Shown here one piece after another: positions 22,481 through 34,500 of a stretch of 64,000 nt of DNA. Position numbers and translations under genes: made by a program. The notes under the pieces are model-generated. The model ran no database searches. It was given only the letters and a program-made list of their open reading frames with translations, and was not told the origin of the DNA. How positions within the stretch are numbered: the first letter of the stretch is position 1; each line of letters opens with the position of its first letter. The DNA comes from Cylicocyclus nassatus (lineage: Eukaryota; Nematoda; Chromadorea; Rhabditida; Strongylidae): positions 3,456,123 to 3,520,122 of the forward strand of contig CATQJL010000112.1 in assembly GCA_958299035.1 (NCBI GenBank), in the 5' to 3' direction.

Positions 22481-23158
22481 CAGGGTGTCCCAAAAAAAAT
22501 GTATCGAACGTTTGATCGTTAATATCTCTCTTCCCAAGAAGTCTTTTGCCTTGCTTCAAGTACCGTTGTGTAGAGCTGTCCTCAACTTAGATTTGCATTA
22601 TAGAACGAATCACCCATCTCTTTTCATTACTGTAGGATTACGGTAGAAACTTGAAACATATGGTGTTAATGTGGAAAAAGCTTTCAAAATTTTTCAAACA
22701 ATTGTGAAAACTTGTGTAATAGGGTTTTTATGGACGCTGAGTTCAATACTCAACTATTCACAAGATTACGAAACTTTCTAAACGGTGTAATCGCACTTTT
22801 TGGAACATTGAAAAAATGGCCGCTACCTCTTACCTGGCATAACTCTTCAATGAAGCATCATAATAAGTTGGGAACTTTACAGTTATAATCAGCAACTAAT
22901 TAGCCTAATGTAAAAACTTTCAGGCTGTTTTGTTTCCTTTCTAAGGCAAAATATGGCCTTTCGCTTAAAACCCTCTTTGAAGTTTCTACCGTAATCCTAA
23001 TAAAGAATAGTAATAAAGAAAAATGAGTGATTCGTTCTATAATGCAAATCTAAGTTGAAGCCAGCTCTACAGATTGTTACCTGAAGCAAGAGAAAAGACT
23101 TCTTCAGAAGAGAGATATTATGGATCAAACGTTCGATACATTTTTTTGGGACACCCTG
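22481..23158. mobile_element. TA-flanked MITE with long TIRs (GGGTGTCCCAAAA family)
   Basis: CAGGGTGTCCCAAAAAAAAT at the left and ATTTTTTTGGGACACCCTG at the right, with TA at 22479-22480 and 23159-23160. The arms extend to CTGTAGGATTACGGTAGAAAC near 22632 and its mirror near 22985, about 170 bp each side. It is homologous to 5962-6610. There is no transposase. Confidence 0.8.
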
Positions 23159-23752
23159 TATACAAGCATCGTCTAAGTGCAAACTAATATGTGAGAGGAC
23201 ACTGAATTGATTGCCCTTAGGGTCCATATTCAGCTTTTCTTCGTCTATAAAAAAAGCAGAAGCTGAGCGTTGTCCTCGACATACAGGTCGGCGTTGCTCA
23301 AGAGTCTCATCTGTTCCCCTACCTGCGAAAAGCCTCATTAGCATGTGCTACGATTACTTTGAGCGGAGGAAACCGGGTTCAAAAAACAGTGCTGAAGAAA
23401 GATATATTTTTTAAGGCTAACATGTGCACTGTGTGTGGTTCTAGAATGTGTATCCATATACAGAGAGCAATGTCTCATATTAGCTGCAACAAATGCGCTT
23501 TTTAGCTAAAAAGGTCTTAGTACAAAGGATAATCGCTTGTAAGGATTATGTTTGTTATAGGCTTTTTGATATTTTCTTTTCGATCTACTGACGGATGAAA
23601 TTTTACCATATAAAACCAAAGCGTAGCTAACGGATGAAACTTGCATGTTATCGTATTCACTTCGATTTATTGAGGGAGGAATGAATAGTTGAACACTTGT
23701 GCGATGTCCAATTGATTTGACGTTCCCGTATTCATAAGTGCAAAAATTTTAT
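23159..23752. other. Intergenic DNA, nothing recognised
   Basis: No supported exon or TE terminus. Confidence 0.3.
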
Positions 23753-24056
23753 TCACGGTAAATTAAATCCGACTTCACGTCCCAACAATAATTTAGACAC
23801 GACTGATACCGTTGCATATTTGACGTGAATTTCTCGGCACTGAACAAATCCTCTGTCCGTGCAGTTAGTGCTCCTTCTTACTTTCCATGTGAGAACAGAC
23901 ACCAGATTTGCCTGAGCACTGTTAAGGCATTCATCCAAAGTTTCACTTTTTTATATACACAAATCTTTGCTTGCGAAAGCGCAATCGCGTAGGGCATTCA
24001 CCGCAGTCGCACAGGGCATTCACAAGTCCTAAGAATGGCAGCATTAATGTATATCG
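23753..24056 (-). CDS. Candidate secreted-protein exons, unrecognised
   Basis: The minus strand at 24056 starts MRYTLMLPFLGLVNA, a plausible signal peptide, followed by LCDCGECP. That frame stops at about 23943. A second minus-strand frame then runs to 23753, with DECLNSAQANLVSVL and TDRGFVQCREIHVKYATVSV, ending NLP-stop. Its composition looks protein-like. Several GT and AG sites could join the two, but I could not fix one intron that keeps both frames. It could equally be chance. No family was recognised. Confidence 0.3.
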
Positions 24057-24248
24057 CATAGAGCAGTCACCAAACTTTCTTGATTTGCTCTTACTTCTTT
24101 TGTACTTACGTTTCGCACTGCCATACAGGAAAAAGCCGACCTTGACAATCAGTGTTTCAAAAACCCTTATATGTGATCGGTACGGAATTGAAAACAAAGG
24201 AAATGAAAGGAAATGAAAAGGGATGGAGTTATTGAAGGAATGCAACTA

Positions 24249-25022
24249 TTAGGTTGGCACATAAGTTTTGCAACTTTTCCCGTAACTTTTTTCCTATTTT
24301 ATGTGGCAATCTCATTTTGTGGTGTCATGTAGATCGTGATGTAAGCTACAAGTCTGCGCAAACCGTTTGATTTTTGATAACGTAGTACAAAAAATCTAAG
24401 CATTTTTTGAAAACTGCTGAAAATCGAGGTTTCACGATTTTTTGGCAAACATGAAGCCCTACGAAACCTGATTCAAACATATGAAAAAGCAATTATATGC
24501 AGCATGTAGCTGGAAGTTGGCACATTGGAATCAGTGAAAAAGAAATGAAATTCAAACACAAATTAAGGTGGGGCACCTTTGGGAAGTTGAACAAGTCAAA
24601 TGCGTCAAGTTTTGAAGGCAGTTTGTCAATAACTAAGCTGCAAAAAGTCAGAATTCGCTATAACTTTGCACTATAGGGTAATCCTATGCGGTAAACACGA
24701 ATATCATATTCATTTGTCGCTAAAATGAAATTCATTTTTTGATCTCACGAACGAGCCTTTTTATGCAAAACGGATCTTATTTTTGTGATCAGCATGTCAA
24801 ATAAGCCCTATAGGCCAAGTTTCAGCAAAATCTGATGCATTCTAAAATTTTTCCCTTAGTATCGTAAACCTACCGTAATCCTCACATAAGATGGTAAAAT
24901 TCGGCAAAAATGTGTGCATTAGAAGCTTACATCATATTCCTTATATTGCCAAGAAATGAATGCGCTACGTTCAAATATACAAAAGTTATATAAAAAGTTG
25001 CATTACTTATGTGCCAACCTAA
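24249..25022. mobile_element. Mariner-type MITE, 774 bp
   Basis: The ends TTAGGTTGGCACATAAGTTTTG and the inverse at 25022 are flanked by TA (24247-24248 and 25023-25024). The interior is AT-rich, without transposase. Confidence 0.75.
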
Positions 25023-25024
25023 TA

Positions 25025-25732
25025 TATAAACTGAAGTCGCACAGCTATCACAAGTCTCCAACGACGGATCTTTTATACCTTTTTTCTGCGCTCATAGATG
25101 ATCCCCTTTACTATCCAGTCTACAAGAAGGCCCTAATATTAGGACATCTGCGTTGGCCCTTCCTCTGTGGCCTGTGAATGAAAAAAAAGAAACTCCCCGA
25201 AAGAGTGCTATCAAGCCACGCTCGCGTTATTAAGCTTCGCCTTAAAGTACTAAAAGTCGTATGTGCCTTCAGGGTAAAGCTCAGAGATCGGGTTTTCAAA
25301 GGTTTTGCACGTTTTGCAGTTTATAACTGTATCAAGGCCACGGATAGGCCCTAGAATGACAAAAATATTGAAGACACAGGTTTGTGTGGATGCTGCTTTT
25401 ATACGTAATGGGTCAGCATGCTTGGTCTTTGTATGTTATTTCTGGACTTTCTGTGGCTTTATTCACCAACAAACCCCGTGGGTTGACCTACCCTGTGACC
25501 TACCCAGTGGGTTAGCTTACGCGCTGAGTGGATATCACAAACGCCTCTGCCGGATTAGGTTACACAGCAAAAGCGCTGACTTCAGCAAGGTTCCCATCAA
25601 TGTCTACAAATATACTCGCGTTTTAACGGTGTGCTATTTTCACATTTTCGTAGTTTTATTCGAGTTGCAATTCTTTTACAATTCTTTGTTAGGACATCTC
25701 TACTACGTATACACCAGCGCGTTCGCAGTGCT
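25025..25732. other. Intergenic DNA with an unsupported open frame
   Basis: An open frame of about 146 codons (25305-25745) begins with TTG rather than ATG and runs into the Helitron-like element, so I do not treat it as a gene. Nothing else was recognised. Confidence 0.3.
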
Positions 25733-26231
25733 ATATTGTATATAAAACTGAATGTCTCTCTGTATGTATGTCTGTATGTATGATCCGAATAGAAAATTCC
25801 AGTTCTCAACCGATCCGGACCAAACTTGGCACACACACACTTCGGGGCCGGGCGGGTGTCATAGGTCGTTTCGTCATCGACCGATATCGATTTTATCGAT
25901 CCTTATCGATTTTTCTGTAATGTTTGAGTTACGGGGCTGGGAGTGGGCACAGGGGGGGGGGGGGTGTGATCGAGCGTGCTGATTACGAATAAATTATTAG
26001 TTTTTAGAATTATCCGCTACTTTTATCCATTTCATCAATTTTTTTGAAAATTTTGAGCTACGTGGCTGGGAGTTGGCACAGGGAGGTAATCGATCATGCC
26101 GATTTCTAAAACAGCGAGAATAGGGGATTGGCATGCAGACATGGGCACAGGGAAAGGTTGTACAGGGATACGGATGAGAGCTTTATCATAGTGTTTTGAC
26201 CGGGCCGGGCGGAGCCGGGTAAGCGAGCTGA
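25733..26231 (+). mobile_element. Helitron-like element, linear form
   Basis: Begins with GTATATAAAACTGAATGTCTC, then the family core (CAACCGATCCGGACCAAACT, GGGCGGGTGTCATAGGTCG, ACCGATATCGATTTTATCGA). It ends GGGCCGGGCGGAGCCGGGTA then AGCGAGCTGAT, which fits CTRRT. The start is slightly degenerate. There is no Rep/helicase ORF. Confidence 0.65.
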
Positions 26232-27138
26232 TTTACAGTAAGTTTTGATCCGATTATGGCGGGGATTGGATTAGCGGGCGTCCGCTTGCACAGCTGTTGA
26301 CGTTGTTTCGCAGCCACAGTATATCATATCGTCCTAATCCTTTCTGCGTCTCCTCGTTCTCTCTGATCCCTGACTAGCTAAATGCCGGCGCTGTGCACTC
26401 GCATATCCTTCCACGAAGCGGATGCGCTGCTCTGCATAAAGTGCCTCGGCCTACATTGGGTTGAAACATGCTTATTTCTACAAAGGCGAGCGCTCGACGC
26501 CAGCAAGACAGGCACTTAGCCCGTAGCTCTTCTTGCTTTGCAAGGTGATCGTTTTATTCGGCATGACTAAGCCATTGATTAAAATCTTTCATCTTCTCAA
26601 TAGTTGACAAAGATACATTTTGGAGTCAGATGTCGAAGGTGCGGGGCGTTCACAATTACACCATGTGATCGACACCCAATAATTCGAAAAACCAGAAATT
26701 ACCATTTTGCTATTACAATGATTTTTTCTTAACATACAACTGCTTTGTGCGCTCTATCTCTGTTATGTCTTGCAACTTCTATACTTGCTCCGGTAGTTCA
26801 GCTAGGCTTAAAAGTTTGCTATGTCGGATTCAGACGATATAGGCAGCGCCGAATATGCTTGGGACTCCAACTGACGCCCAAAACACCATTAAATTAGAAT
26901 TCGTTCCCTCCCCGCCTGGGACTAGCGATAGCCCCGTGGAAAGCAAGAGCACGAGCTATTGAGTCTGCTCTTGTAAGCAAAAAAATTCTTGACTCGTTCA
27001 CAGCCTCTCTCGCCTTCTCACAACCGATGCAGGGTACACAGCCTATACTATAGAGTAAGCAAACTGCAATACGACAAGCTTTGGCACTTTGAACTAGCTT
27101 TCTAGTATTTTTCAAGATAGGTTCTGAAAAGTCTTCAG
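26232..27138. other. Intergenic DNA with a trace of RTE 5' leader
   Basis: GCCCCGTGGAAAGCAAGAG and GAGTCTGCTCTTGTAAG at about 26932-26983 resemble the leader of the RTE copy near 17885-17930 (GCCCCGTGGAAATCAAGTG, AAGTCTGCTCTTGTAG). No gene was seen. Confidence 0.35.
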
Positions 27139-27240
27139 CTTTGCAGTATACTTGGGTCCGAATCGAATAGAAATTCGATCATTCGAATAAAACATTCGAA
27201 TATATTCGTATTCGAAATTCGATATTCGAAGTTCTTCCAT

Positions 27241-27420
27241 TTTCGAATAATATTCGAAACTCGAATAATCAAAAAACAGGGTTTCGAATAAAATTCGAAA
27301 ACTCGAATAATCAAAAAACGAGGTTTCGAATATTATTCAAAAACTCGAATAATCAAAAAACGAGGTTTCGAATATTATTCGAAAACTCGAATAATCAAAA
27401 AACGGGGTTTCGAATGGATT
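27241..27420 (+). repeat. Left subterminal array, 42-bp unit, about four copies
   Basis: TTTCGAATA begins units at 27241, 27282, 27324 and 27366, with a partial unit at 27408 (periods 41, 42, 42, 42). Each unit carries TATTCGAAAACTCGAATAAT then CAAAAAACGAGG. TTCGAA words recur in palindromic form. Confidence 0.85.
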
Positions 27421-27879
27421 TTATTCGAATGTTTTATTCGAATGTTTATTCGAATTCGTATTCGAATGACTCCGTATTCAGATTACTCGACTTTGTTGTA
27501 GAGCCAACTGCTGAGTATCAAGCTCACTTCGTCCGCGTTTTTTTTCGCAAAACTCGGTAATGCATCTTTTGCAACCGTTATACCTTTGAACTGTATATAG
27601 AGTCGCATTCTTCCGACTGCTTGCGACAGTAAAAAAATCATGTGTTAAAATCCACACAACCACAACCATCAACTTTTAATTGATGTAGAAAGTAGAGCAA
27701 GCCCTTTGCTTTTACATTGTTGATGCTGATAAGAAATAAAGTTAATTCTGGTGTACATCAGTCTCTTTCAGGCCATCTGAAGAAGAATCTTTTGGGCACA
27801 GCATAAAAATTTATATTAACTGCTTTTCAGATCGTCCATAATGGGTAAAATCTGACTTTTTGCTGATGTATAGACTAGA

Positions 27880-28155
27880 TGCCGACCGACCGACATCGAT
27901 TTTTGGGGAAGTTTGAGCTGCGGGGCTGAGAGTTGGTACAAGGGGGTAAGTGAGGGTGCTGATTATGGATAAATTTACTTTATAAACTTTATCGATTTTT
28001 GGAAAATCTCGAGCTACGATCTTGGGAGTTGGTACAGAGGGTAAATGAGGATGCTGATTAAAACCGAAATCCATTTTATTGATTTCAGCAATTTTTGGAA
28101 AAGGAGTTGCTATAGGAGATACTAGGGGGCTGATTATATGGATCGGCTCTAGCCA
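27880..28155 (+). mobile_element. Helitron-like core nested in the hAT element
   Basis: GACCGACATCGATTTTTGG, GCTGCGGGGCTGAGAGTTGG, ACAAGGGGGTAAGTGAGGGT and GCTGATTATGGAT follow the order of the family core, partly repeated three times. Neither terminus is present. Confidence 0.5.
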
Positions 28156-28254
28156 GATATGTCGGCAAGTTTGAGATGTGATTGCTTTAGTTATTCGATA
28201 AATCATTCGAATATTTATTCGAAATTCGACTTCCAATGTTCGAATATATTCGAT

Positions 28255-28490
28255 ATTCATTCATTCGATATTTTTGAAATTCCGAATTTATTCGAAATTC
28301 ATTCATTCGATATTTTTGATTTTCCGAATTTGTTCGAAATTCATTCATTCGATATTTTTGATTTTCCGAATTTGTTCGAAATTCATTCATTCGATATTTT
28401 TGATTTTTCGAATTTATTCGATATTCGTTTATTCGATTTTTTTTTCTTTTCGAATTTATTCGATATTCATTCATTCGATGAAAAATTCTC
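28255..28490 (+). repeat. Right subterminal array, 42-bp unit, about five copies
   Basis: The unit ATTCATTCATTCGATATTTT, then TGATTTTCCGAATTTGTTCG and AA, repeats at 42-bp spacing. Because 42 is divisible by three, it also reads as a 14-residue peptide repeat (HSFDIFDFPNLFEI), which is a by-product and not a gene. Confidence 0.85.
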
Positions 28491-28819
28491 GAATTACCCA
28501 AGTATACTTTGCAGTATCGTGTCATACACGAAAATTTTAAACACTGAGAAATCTTCAAGGAAAATCTAAAAACCAAACACTTGACAGTGATTCTACGAAG
28601 CGTTTACCGCTTTTGAAAAATTCGACTATTAAATTTACAGACATTAGCAATAAATAAAAAACTCTTTCAGAAAGAAAAGAACGAGAGCATTGAACGACAT
28701 CCGATTTGCTTTTAGGTTGATGTTCTGTGACTCTTGCGCGCGCAAGATGCCGCTATTGGCGGTATGGCTACTCGTTCGCGTGCATTTACCGCATTTTTTG
28801 CAACTTAAACACACTATAA

Positions 28820-29443
28820 AAGGTGCCTTCATACCGCGCCGGCAGCCGCCGCCAGGAGCCCGCAGCAGCCACAGCAGCCCATAGCCACCGCTGCCCGCTT
28901 TTGTCCATAAGAGCAAAAATCATCGGATTCTTGATACTTTGAGTACATCCGCTTAAGCTTCTCATCTCCCACACCTTTTCCTTCCTGTTGCCGCCAGTAT
29001 GCCATTCCATCTCATATATCGTACTTGTTCCATTATTGTTCTTATCTTGTTGACGTAGATTAGTTACCCTACTGGTGCTCAATTTCCCTCTTATAGTAGA
29101 ATCATAGTTCGCCAAAGTCTTCCGCGGTGTGATTTCTCTGACTTTGGATGCATTCAATTTACTAAGTGAGTAAGTGTACTACTTGTTTATCTTCTGAGTA
29201 TGGTTCTGCTTCAATCTTTTCCTTGGCTATCAGTTTATCTGGAATTTCTCTGTAATGTGTAGGAGTTGAACTGCACAAATGCAGGAATAGGAGGAAAAAA
29301 GCGTGGAAGATGGAACGTAGGCGTGTGCACTAAAGTAATGAGAATCTGATGATCTTACGTTTCCATGTGCAAAAGCGGCCAGCGGAGGTCACGGGCTGTT
29401 ACGGGCTGCTGGCGGCGGCTGCCGGCTCGGTATGAGGGCACCC
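28820..29443. mobile_element. PIF/Harbinger-type MITE, copy 1
   Basis: The ends GGTGCCTTCATACCGCGCC and GGTATGAGGGCACCC are flanked by TAA (28817-28819 and 29444-29446), a 3-bp TWA duplication as in PIF/Harbinger. GC-rich subterminal CAGCCGCCG / CGGCGGCTG inverted repeats follow. It is homologous along its length to 62309-62931 (for example TTGTTGACGTA and CTGACTTTGGATGC). There is no transposase. Confidence 0.8.
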
Positions 29444-29446
29444 TAA

Positions 29447-30204
29447 GAGGAAAATTTACTTGACTGTACAGCAGAAGCTTCAGTCCTGCGAAATCGTAAA
29501 TACCGGAACATCTATTTAGTTGCCGTTTTCCATATTTATAGCACTTACTATCCTGGTCTTCGATGGGGAAAATAGTGTGAACTTTTCAAAAATATCAGCA
29601 CAAGTAAACATTGTTGCCGATAGTAAAGGTCGGTATAAAAAGTGCAACCGTTGCCAGCACCTGACTCGAATATTGCCGTGTGTTCCATTCAAAACATTCT
29701 ACAGCAAGCTTAAACACTCTTGCCTCTCTTGTACGCTACTGTCGCCTCGATTTGGTGTAAACTTAGGTGTTCATCACTCAATAAATGTCACCCCCAAAAT
29801 CTGGTCAGCTTTGTATAGTGTGTCGACTGCAAACTAGTTATAAAAACGCAAAGGACATAAGTGGAATGAGAAAAATGGCTATATAGAGAAAGAGTACAAC
29901 TTACTTGACTGGACCATTCACTGACATCTTTCCGCACAGCTCTCAAGCTCTTTATTGTCAAAAGATTGCGAACAATGCAGAGGCTGTGTTTACTCATAAA
30001 ACTTCTATTATAGTTCAAGATTCCTTACAATAAAAGCTTTTCTGTACCTGTAGACTGCTACTGATTTTATGTTAGCATATGTTTTGCGGTCTATATAAAG
30101 TTCAAGTTTGGAGCAAGCTCCGACACCAAAACGAGGACGTTAAAATAATTGGAATTGTCCATTTCAACATGTAGGAAATCGCAAAATTCTACAATTATGT
30201 TCCA
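29447..30204 (-). other. Interval with one weak exon candidate
   Basis: On the minus strand ATG at about 29997 starts MSKHSLCIVRNLLTIKSLRA and ends at a GTAAGT donor after WSSQ (near 29904). A possible continuation after an AG near 29838 gives FAVDTLYKADQILG and a stop. It is short, unrecognised and possibly chance. Nothing else was seen. Confidence 0.2.
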
Positions 30205-30900
30205 CTGTTATTGAGTACCAATGCGTCACCTCTGCTTCGCAGAGGTTCGCGCTGGCTCTACTGTCCTTGTGTCTTCATCGTGATCGCATAATGATGACTT
30301 TGAAAAACTAACCGCACGATGCGATCATCACGAATGAACTGTAAACATCCGTTCATTTTTAAAGCTTTTCATGTAAGATCGGTAATTTTGGGAGGAAAAA
30401 ACTTCCCGCAGAAAAGCAAATGCGATTACTGAAATTATTTCGGCTTTATAGTCGCCATAAGGATAACGATCACCTTGGGCTACATCTCTATTCAAAAACC
30501 CTTTCAATTTTTAAAATAAAAAATTGGCGAATTGATAATTTGCATAGTTACACCTTTTTGGCGCCGATTTTGTGTGATAATGAATTTTTGCTTACTTTTT
30601 GAGCAGAAGTCAACGTTTTTCGGATTTACATGTTGAACAAATCCACGACTTTGCGAAAAGTCCAATTACCGACCCATTTTGGGAAGCCAAAAGTCGCGAG
30701 GATTCGTTTGACGCACAATTTTCAATGGTTTGACTTCCTGGATCGGTTTGTGCCTATAGTTTACCTACACGCTGATTGGGGACCATAACCAAAATTGTAG
30801 CGCAAAAGCTTGTCTGCAACTCTTCTTGTGAATTTCCTGACAGACATATGTTCAGACAGACAAACAGACGTAAACAACCCTTAGACCGTTATTAATAAGT
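30205..30900 (-). repeat. Dispersed repeat, inverse relative of 12240-12740
   Basis: CTCTGCTTCGCAGAGG, TAAAGCTTTTCATGTAAGATCG and TTCCCGCAGAAA follow, in inverse order, elements of 12530-12740 (TTTCTGCGGAAAA, CGATCTTTCACGGAAAAGCT, CTCTGCGAAGTAGAG). CGTAAACAACCCTTAGACCG at 30871 has a relative at 12214. This is the DNA into which the LTR element inserted. Confidence 0.4.
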
Positions 30901-30959
30901 CATGATAGTTCTTCTTTCAAGGTGATCGTCATGGTTTATAAGAATTTTTACAAAACTAC

Positions 30960-30964
30960 AAAGA
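30960..30964 (+). repeat. Target-site duplication AAAGA, left
   Basis: AAAGA directly precedes the left LTR and is repeated directly after the right LTR (36009-36013). Five base pairs is the duplication length usual for BEL/Pao and other LTR elements. Confidence 0.85.
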
Positions 30965-31560
30965 TGAGATAAATTAGTGACGATAAGTGATATTAGGACA
31001 CGATAAACCTCGAATACCACTTGTGTGAATACCAACAAGCCAAATACGCCACGCGGGACTTTACCACACACACAACACCTCAAACTTGGGTAATTAAACC
31101 TTTACTAAGAGTAAATACTAATCAACAAACACACGAGTAAAGCACGCATAAGTGAGCAATATAAAAATACATAAGTGAAATGATCGTTAAATGAGAACTG
31201 TGATGTGGAGGTTAGATCAATAAACACAAACAAAATGCGCATGCTAAAACTAGGCAATGAAGGTTAAAAACGTTAAACTCAAAATAAAGCCTTTTCCGCA
31301 GCACTCAAAAGTTTCTAATCTTAGAGCGAACTAGATTGTTAGATACGATTAAGCCGCACTACTTGAGCTAAGGCATAAGTGACAAATGTGCTGACGCCTC
31401 TCTTGGTCGGGATCGTCGCTACCATCTGGCGCAGCTGCCACCTTGAGTCACTAGGACGCGCTGTTTTTAATAGCCTGAAGTAAAGTTTGCAAGTATGAGA
31501 GTACGGTATCTTGCAAACCTCGAACATTTATTTGTTTTTTCTTGTTGTCGCTTGGCGACA
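30965..31560 (-). repeat. 3' LTR, 596 bp
   Basis: In element orientation it runs TGTCGCCAAGCG to ATTTATCTCA. It matches the other LTR base for base as far as I can read. A minus-strand AATAAA lies near 31530. Confidence 0.9.
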
Positions 31561-31572
31561 CTGCCGCCCGTT

Positions 31573-34500
31573 TTAGTGTTGTTCCTGGCGTCTCGCTGGA
31601 GGCAGCGCTTGTTCTACGCCAGCTTGTCTTGTCTGTAGCTGCAAAATTTCTTGTCGCTGGCGACACTGCCGCTGTCCTGGTTGTCCGCCACGACCCTTTG
31701 CTTGGTATTGGGCTTGTTTGCGAGAACCCTTTCTCTTCTGTAGTCGCTGGATCTCTTGTTCGAGTTCCTGGTACTCGTTCCTTGCATCTAGTTCCTTTTG
31801 TCGAAGCATGTCTTCAAAATTTGGTACGCTGCACAGGGCTTTGTGATGTCCACTATCGCGAGGTCGGAATTTCTCGGCAACTGTGCCACGCACTTTTTTG
31901 CAGTAGAAACAGGATCTCCGGGAAAAGTGGCATTTTCCGGGTGCACAGTGGTGGAGACATCGAATGCATAGACCCTCTCCTTGTGCTATCCGAAATCTGT
32001 CGTCTCCGTCGATGATATGGGGACAGGAGTCCGAGTAATGCTTGTTTTTCTCATGACAGAAAGCACAAGTTACTTCTACATTGGTTCCTCCTTTCACGTC
32101 CCCAAGTTGTCGCAGAGGCAACGCATCCAGTGCCTTCTCAATTTCTTCAATGTCCTGTCTTAGCTGGCGACGTTGCGTTAGCTTGTCTTGCAGTTCGTCA
32201 TCCATCGTCGCGCTTTGCTCTTGTAGGACTAATGGTTCTACTGCCGTTTGCTCTTCGTCATCAACCAGCTTGGGCACCTTCAGGTCCATCTGTTCGACCG
32301 TTCTTTCTTCGTTCATGATCTGTTTGGGTGCGTCTTTCTTCACTTCCTGCCGTTGTACTTGTTGAATCCTGATGCTACCTTTGTAAAGGTTCTCGACCTT
32401 GTCTGATTCTTTCTCCAGCTCGTTGACGAGTGTGGACATTTGGTTGTTCATAATTTTCATGTTTTGCAGCAACTCGTCGTTGATCCACTCTTGTTTCGAT
32501 TCGTTCGGTGCTGGTGAGGAAGATCCTAGCCATTTGGCGAGAAGAATGTAGCGAGTGCAGAGCTTAGTGTAGCTCTCTCTCGCTAGGGTCGCGGCGCAGA
32601 GTAGTTTCAATAAGTTGATGATCTTGTCTCGCAGATCTTTTGTATCTGACCACTGTTGCTTAGTGTGATCCCAATCTTGTCTAAACGTATTGCATATTTT
32701 AGTTTGATTACTGAGTTCTTCCTTCGCTGTTACCAGGTATCCCAGCAGAAGAGATTTTGATATCTTGTTCTTGGCGATGGAGATCAGGTCATCAAACTCG
32801 TCCGTCGATTGCGCCATCTTTCTGAAATTACTCGTTTTGGGAAGCTGGTCCTTATGCGCTGTTGTGAATTTCGTTGATTTCATTTTTGTTTGTTTTGGCA
32901 CGCTTTCATCGATGTCGGACGTTTCGTTTACCATGCCGTTTACTTGCGCTTCGAGGGTCCAATATGCGTCCCACGTTGTCGATTCTTTGTCATCATTGTC
33001 GACTTGCCTGACTTGTTCGCTTTCGTGAATTTGACCGGTAGGCAAGTGTCCTAATTTCGTGGGTAAAAGGTGGAGGCCTGACGGCAGCCGGATGTGTGCC
33101 GTCCCTTCTTTTATGAGTTGCCACAGTTGGTCGCATCCTAGTAGGATCAGCGGTTTGCTATCTTGAGTCGTTGCCAAGTTTACATTTAAGTTCAGGGATT
33201 GCATGAAACGTATATCCTCGTCCAACAGCGGTGGTGTCTTCAACGGCTTTGTGAGGGTATTGTACGTGAGTAAATGTAGCTGGTAAACGTTTCCTTCCGC
33301 GTCCCATGCTTCCAGTTCCACCTTACGACTCAGGCTTTCGTTTACCTTATCCGATCCAAAGGTACTCAAGCGAAGTTTCGTTGTTTTTATCGTTGGCAGG
33401 TGCAGTTCTTCTGCTAGACTTGCGTCGATGAAGGATAGCTCTGCTCCTGTGTCCAACAAGACCGGGATTTTGCGCAAATTTTTGGTATTTGGATCCATCA
33501 CCAGTAGTTGTCCCGTTGGAAGATACGTTAGGTTGGTTTTCGGTGCCTGCTTGAACGAATGCAGCTCGCATACGGCGGTCGATTCCTGTTTCTTTCCTGC
33601 TTCTTCACTTGTCTGAAGGATTTTTGTTGAAGTAGGTGTTGTCGATTTGGGTTGTGGTGGGTGGGGGCTCTTCTGTTGTTTGGGTTGTGGGTGGGGGCTC
33701 TTCTGTTGTTTGGGTTGTGGGTAGGGGTTCTTCTGTTGTTTGGGTTGTGGGTAGGGGCTTCGATACGTGTTGGGCGTGTCTTCGTTCGCTTGTCCCTTCT
33801 TGAAGCAGCATGAAGTGTGGTGGGGTCCTTGACACACAAAACACATCCGTTTTTTACACTCCGTGGTTATGTGTTTTGGAGATGCACAAATAAAACAAAG
33901 TTTGTGCTCTCGTAGATATTGTGCGCGGGATTGGGGTGTTGTGTATTTGGTGCATGCTATGGCTTTATGATCTTCTCCACAGTACATGCAGATGTTGATC
34001 CATCGAGTTGACTCTTCTTTCACTTTAGGAAATGTCGGGGATACTGGATGTTGTTTAGGAGTCGCTTCTCTTGTAAAAAGTGACACCTTTTCTTCCGTAG
34101 TGATGAATTCTTCGAGAAGCTTGAGGAGTATTTCCATGCCAAAGGTGTTTTCTGTTTGTGTATATTTGCGTTCTAACACTTTTCTTTGCAATTTGTTCGG
34201 AAACTTCGAAAGGACTTGTTTGATCATGCACTGGTTATCGACATGTTCATTTTTTTCTTGTAATTGTGCCACTATCGTTTGAATCTGCTCCAGAAGTTTT
34301 CGCTGATCTCTAATGGATGGTGAGTTTGAGTGTAATTTTTCTAGCCTCTCGTACAGTCGATTTATCAATTGTTCTTTGTCCCCGTATTTCGTTTTTAGGA
34401 AAATTACCGCTTTTTCATAATTGTCTTGTGACACTCTAAATTTCTTCACTGCTTGAAGGGGTTCTCCTCTTAGCGCCTTGATCAAATAGTTGAACTTGTA

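Larger units (their letters stand above)
27147..28506. mobile_element. hAT-type non-autonomous transposon with subterminal 42-bp arrays
   Basis: The termini TATACTTGGGT and ACCCAAGTATA are flanked by a perfect 8-bp direct repeat CTTTGCAG (27139-27146 and 28507-28514), the hAT target-duplication length. Behind each end is a tandem array of TTCGAA-rich 42-bp units. The interior holds a Helitron-like core fragment and no transposase. The total is 1360 bp. Confidence 0.8.

Noticed and set aside
25305..25745. 146-codon open frame
   Set aside because: It starts at TTG, enters a Helitron-like element and has no similarity or splice context that I can see.
27241..28490. CRISPR-like regular repeats at 42-bp spacing
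   Set aside because: Units are adjacent without unique spacers, sit inside a eukaryotic transposon, and no cas genes exist.
28159..28569. 136-codon frame with a 14-residue repeat
   Set aside because: The 42-bp tandem unit inside the hAT element is a multiple of three, so any frame appears as a peptide repeat. Both strands are open.
31542..32365. Plus-strand frames of 94-157 codons opposite the LTR-element ORF
   Set aside because: They are antisense shadows of the long minus-strand polyprotein and show no family signature.
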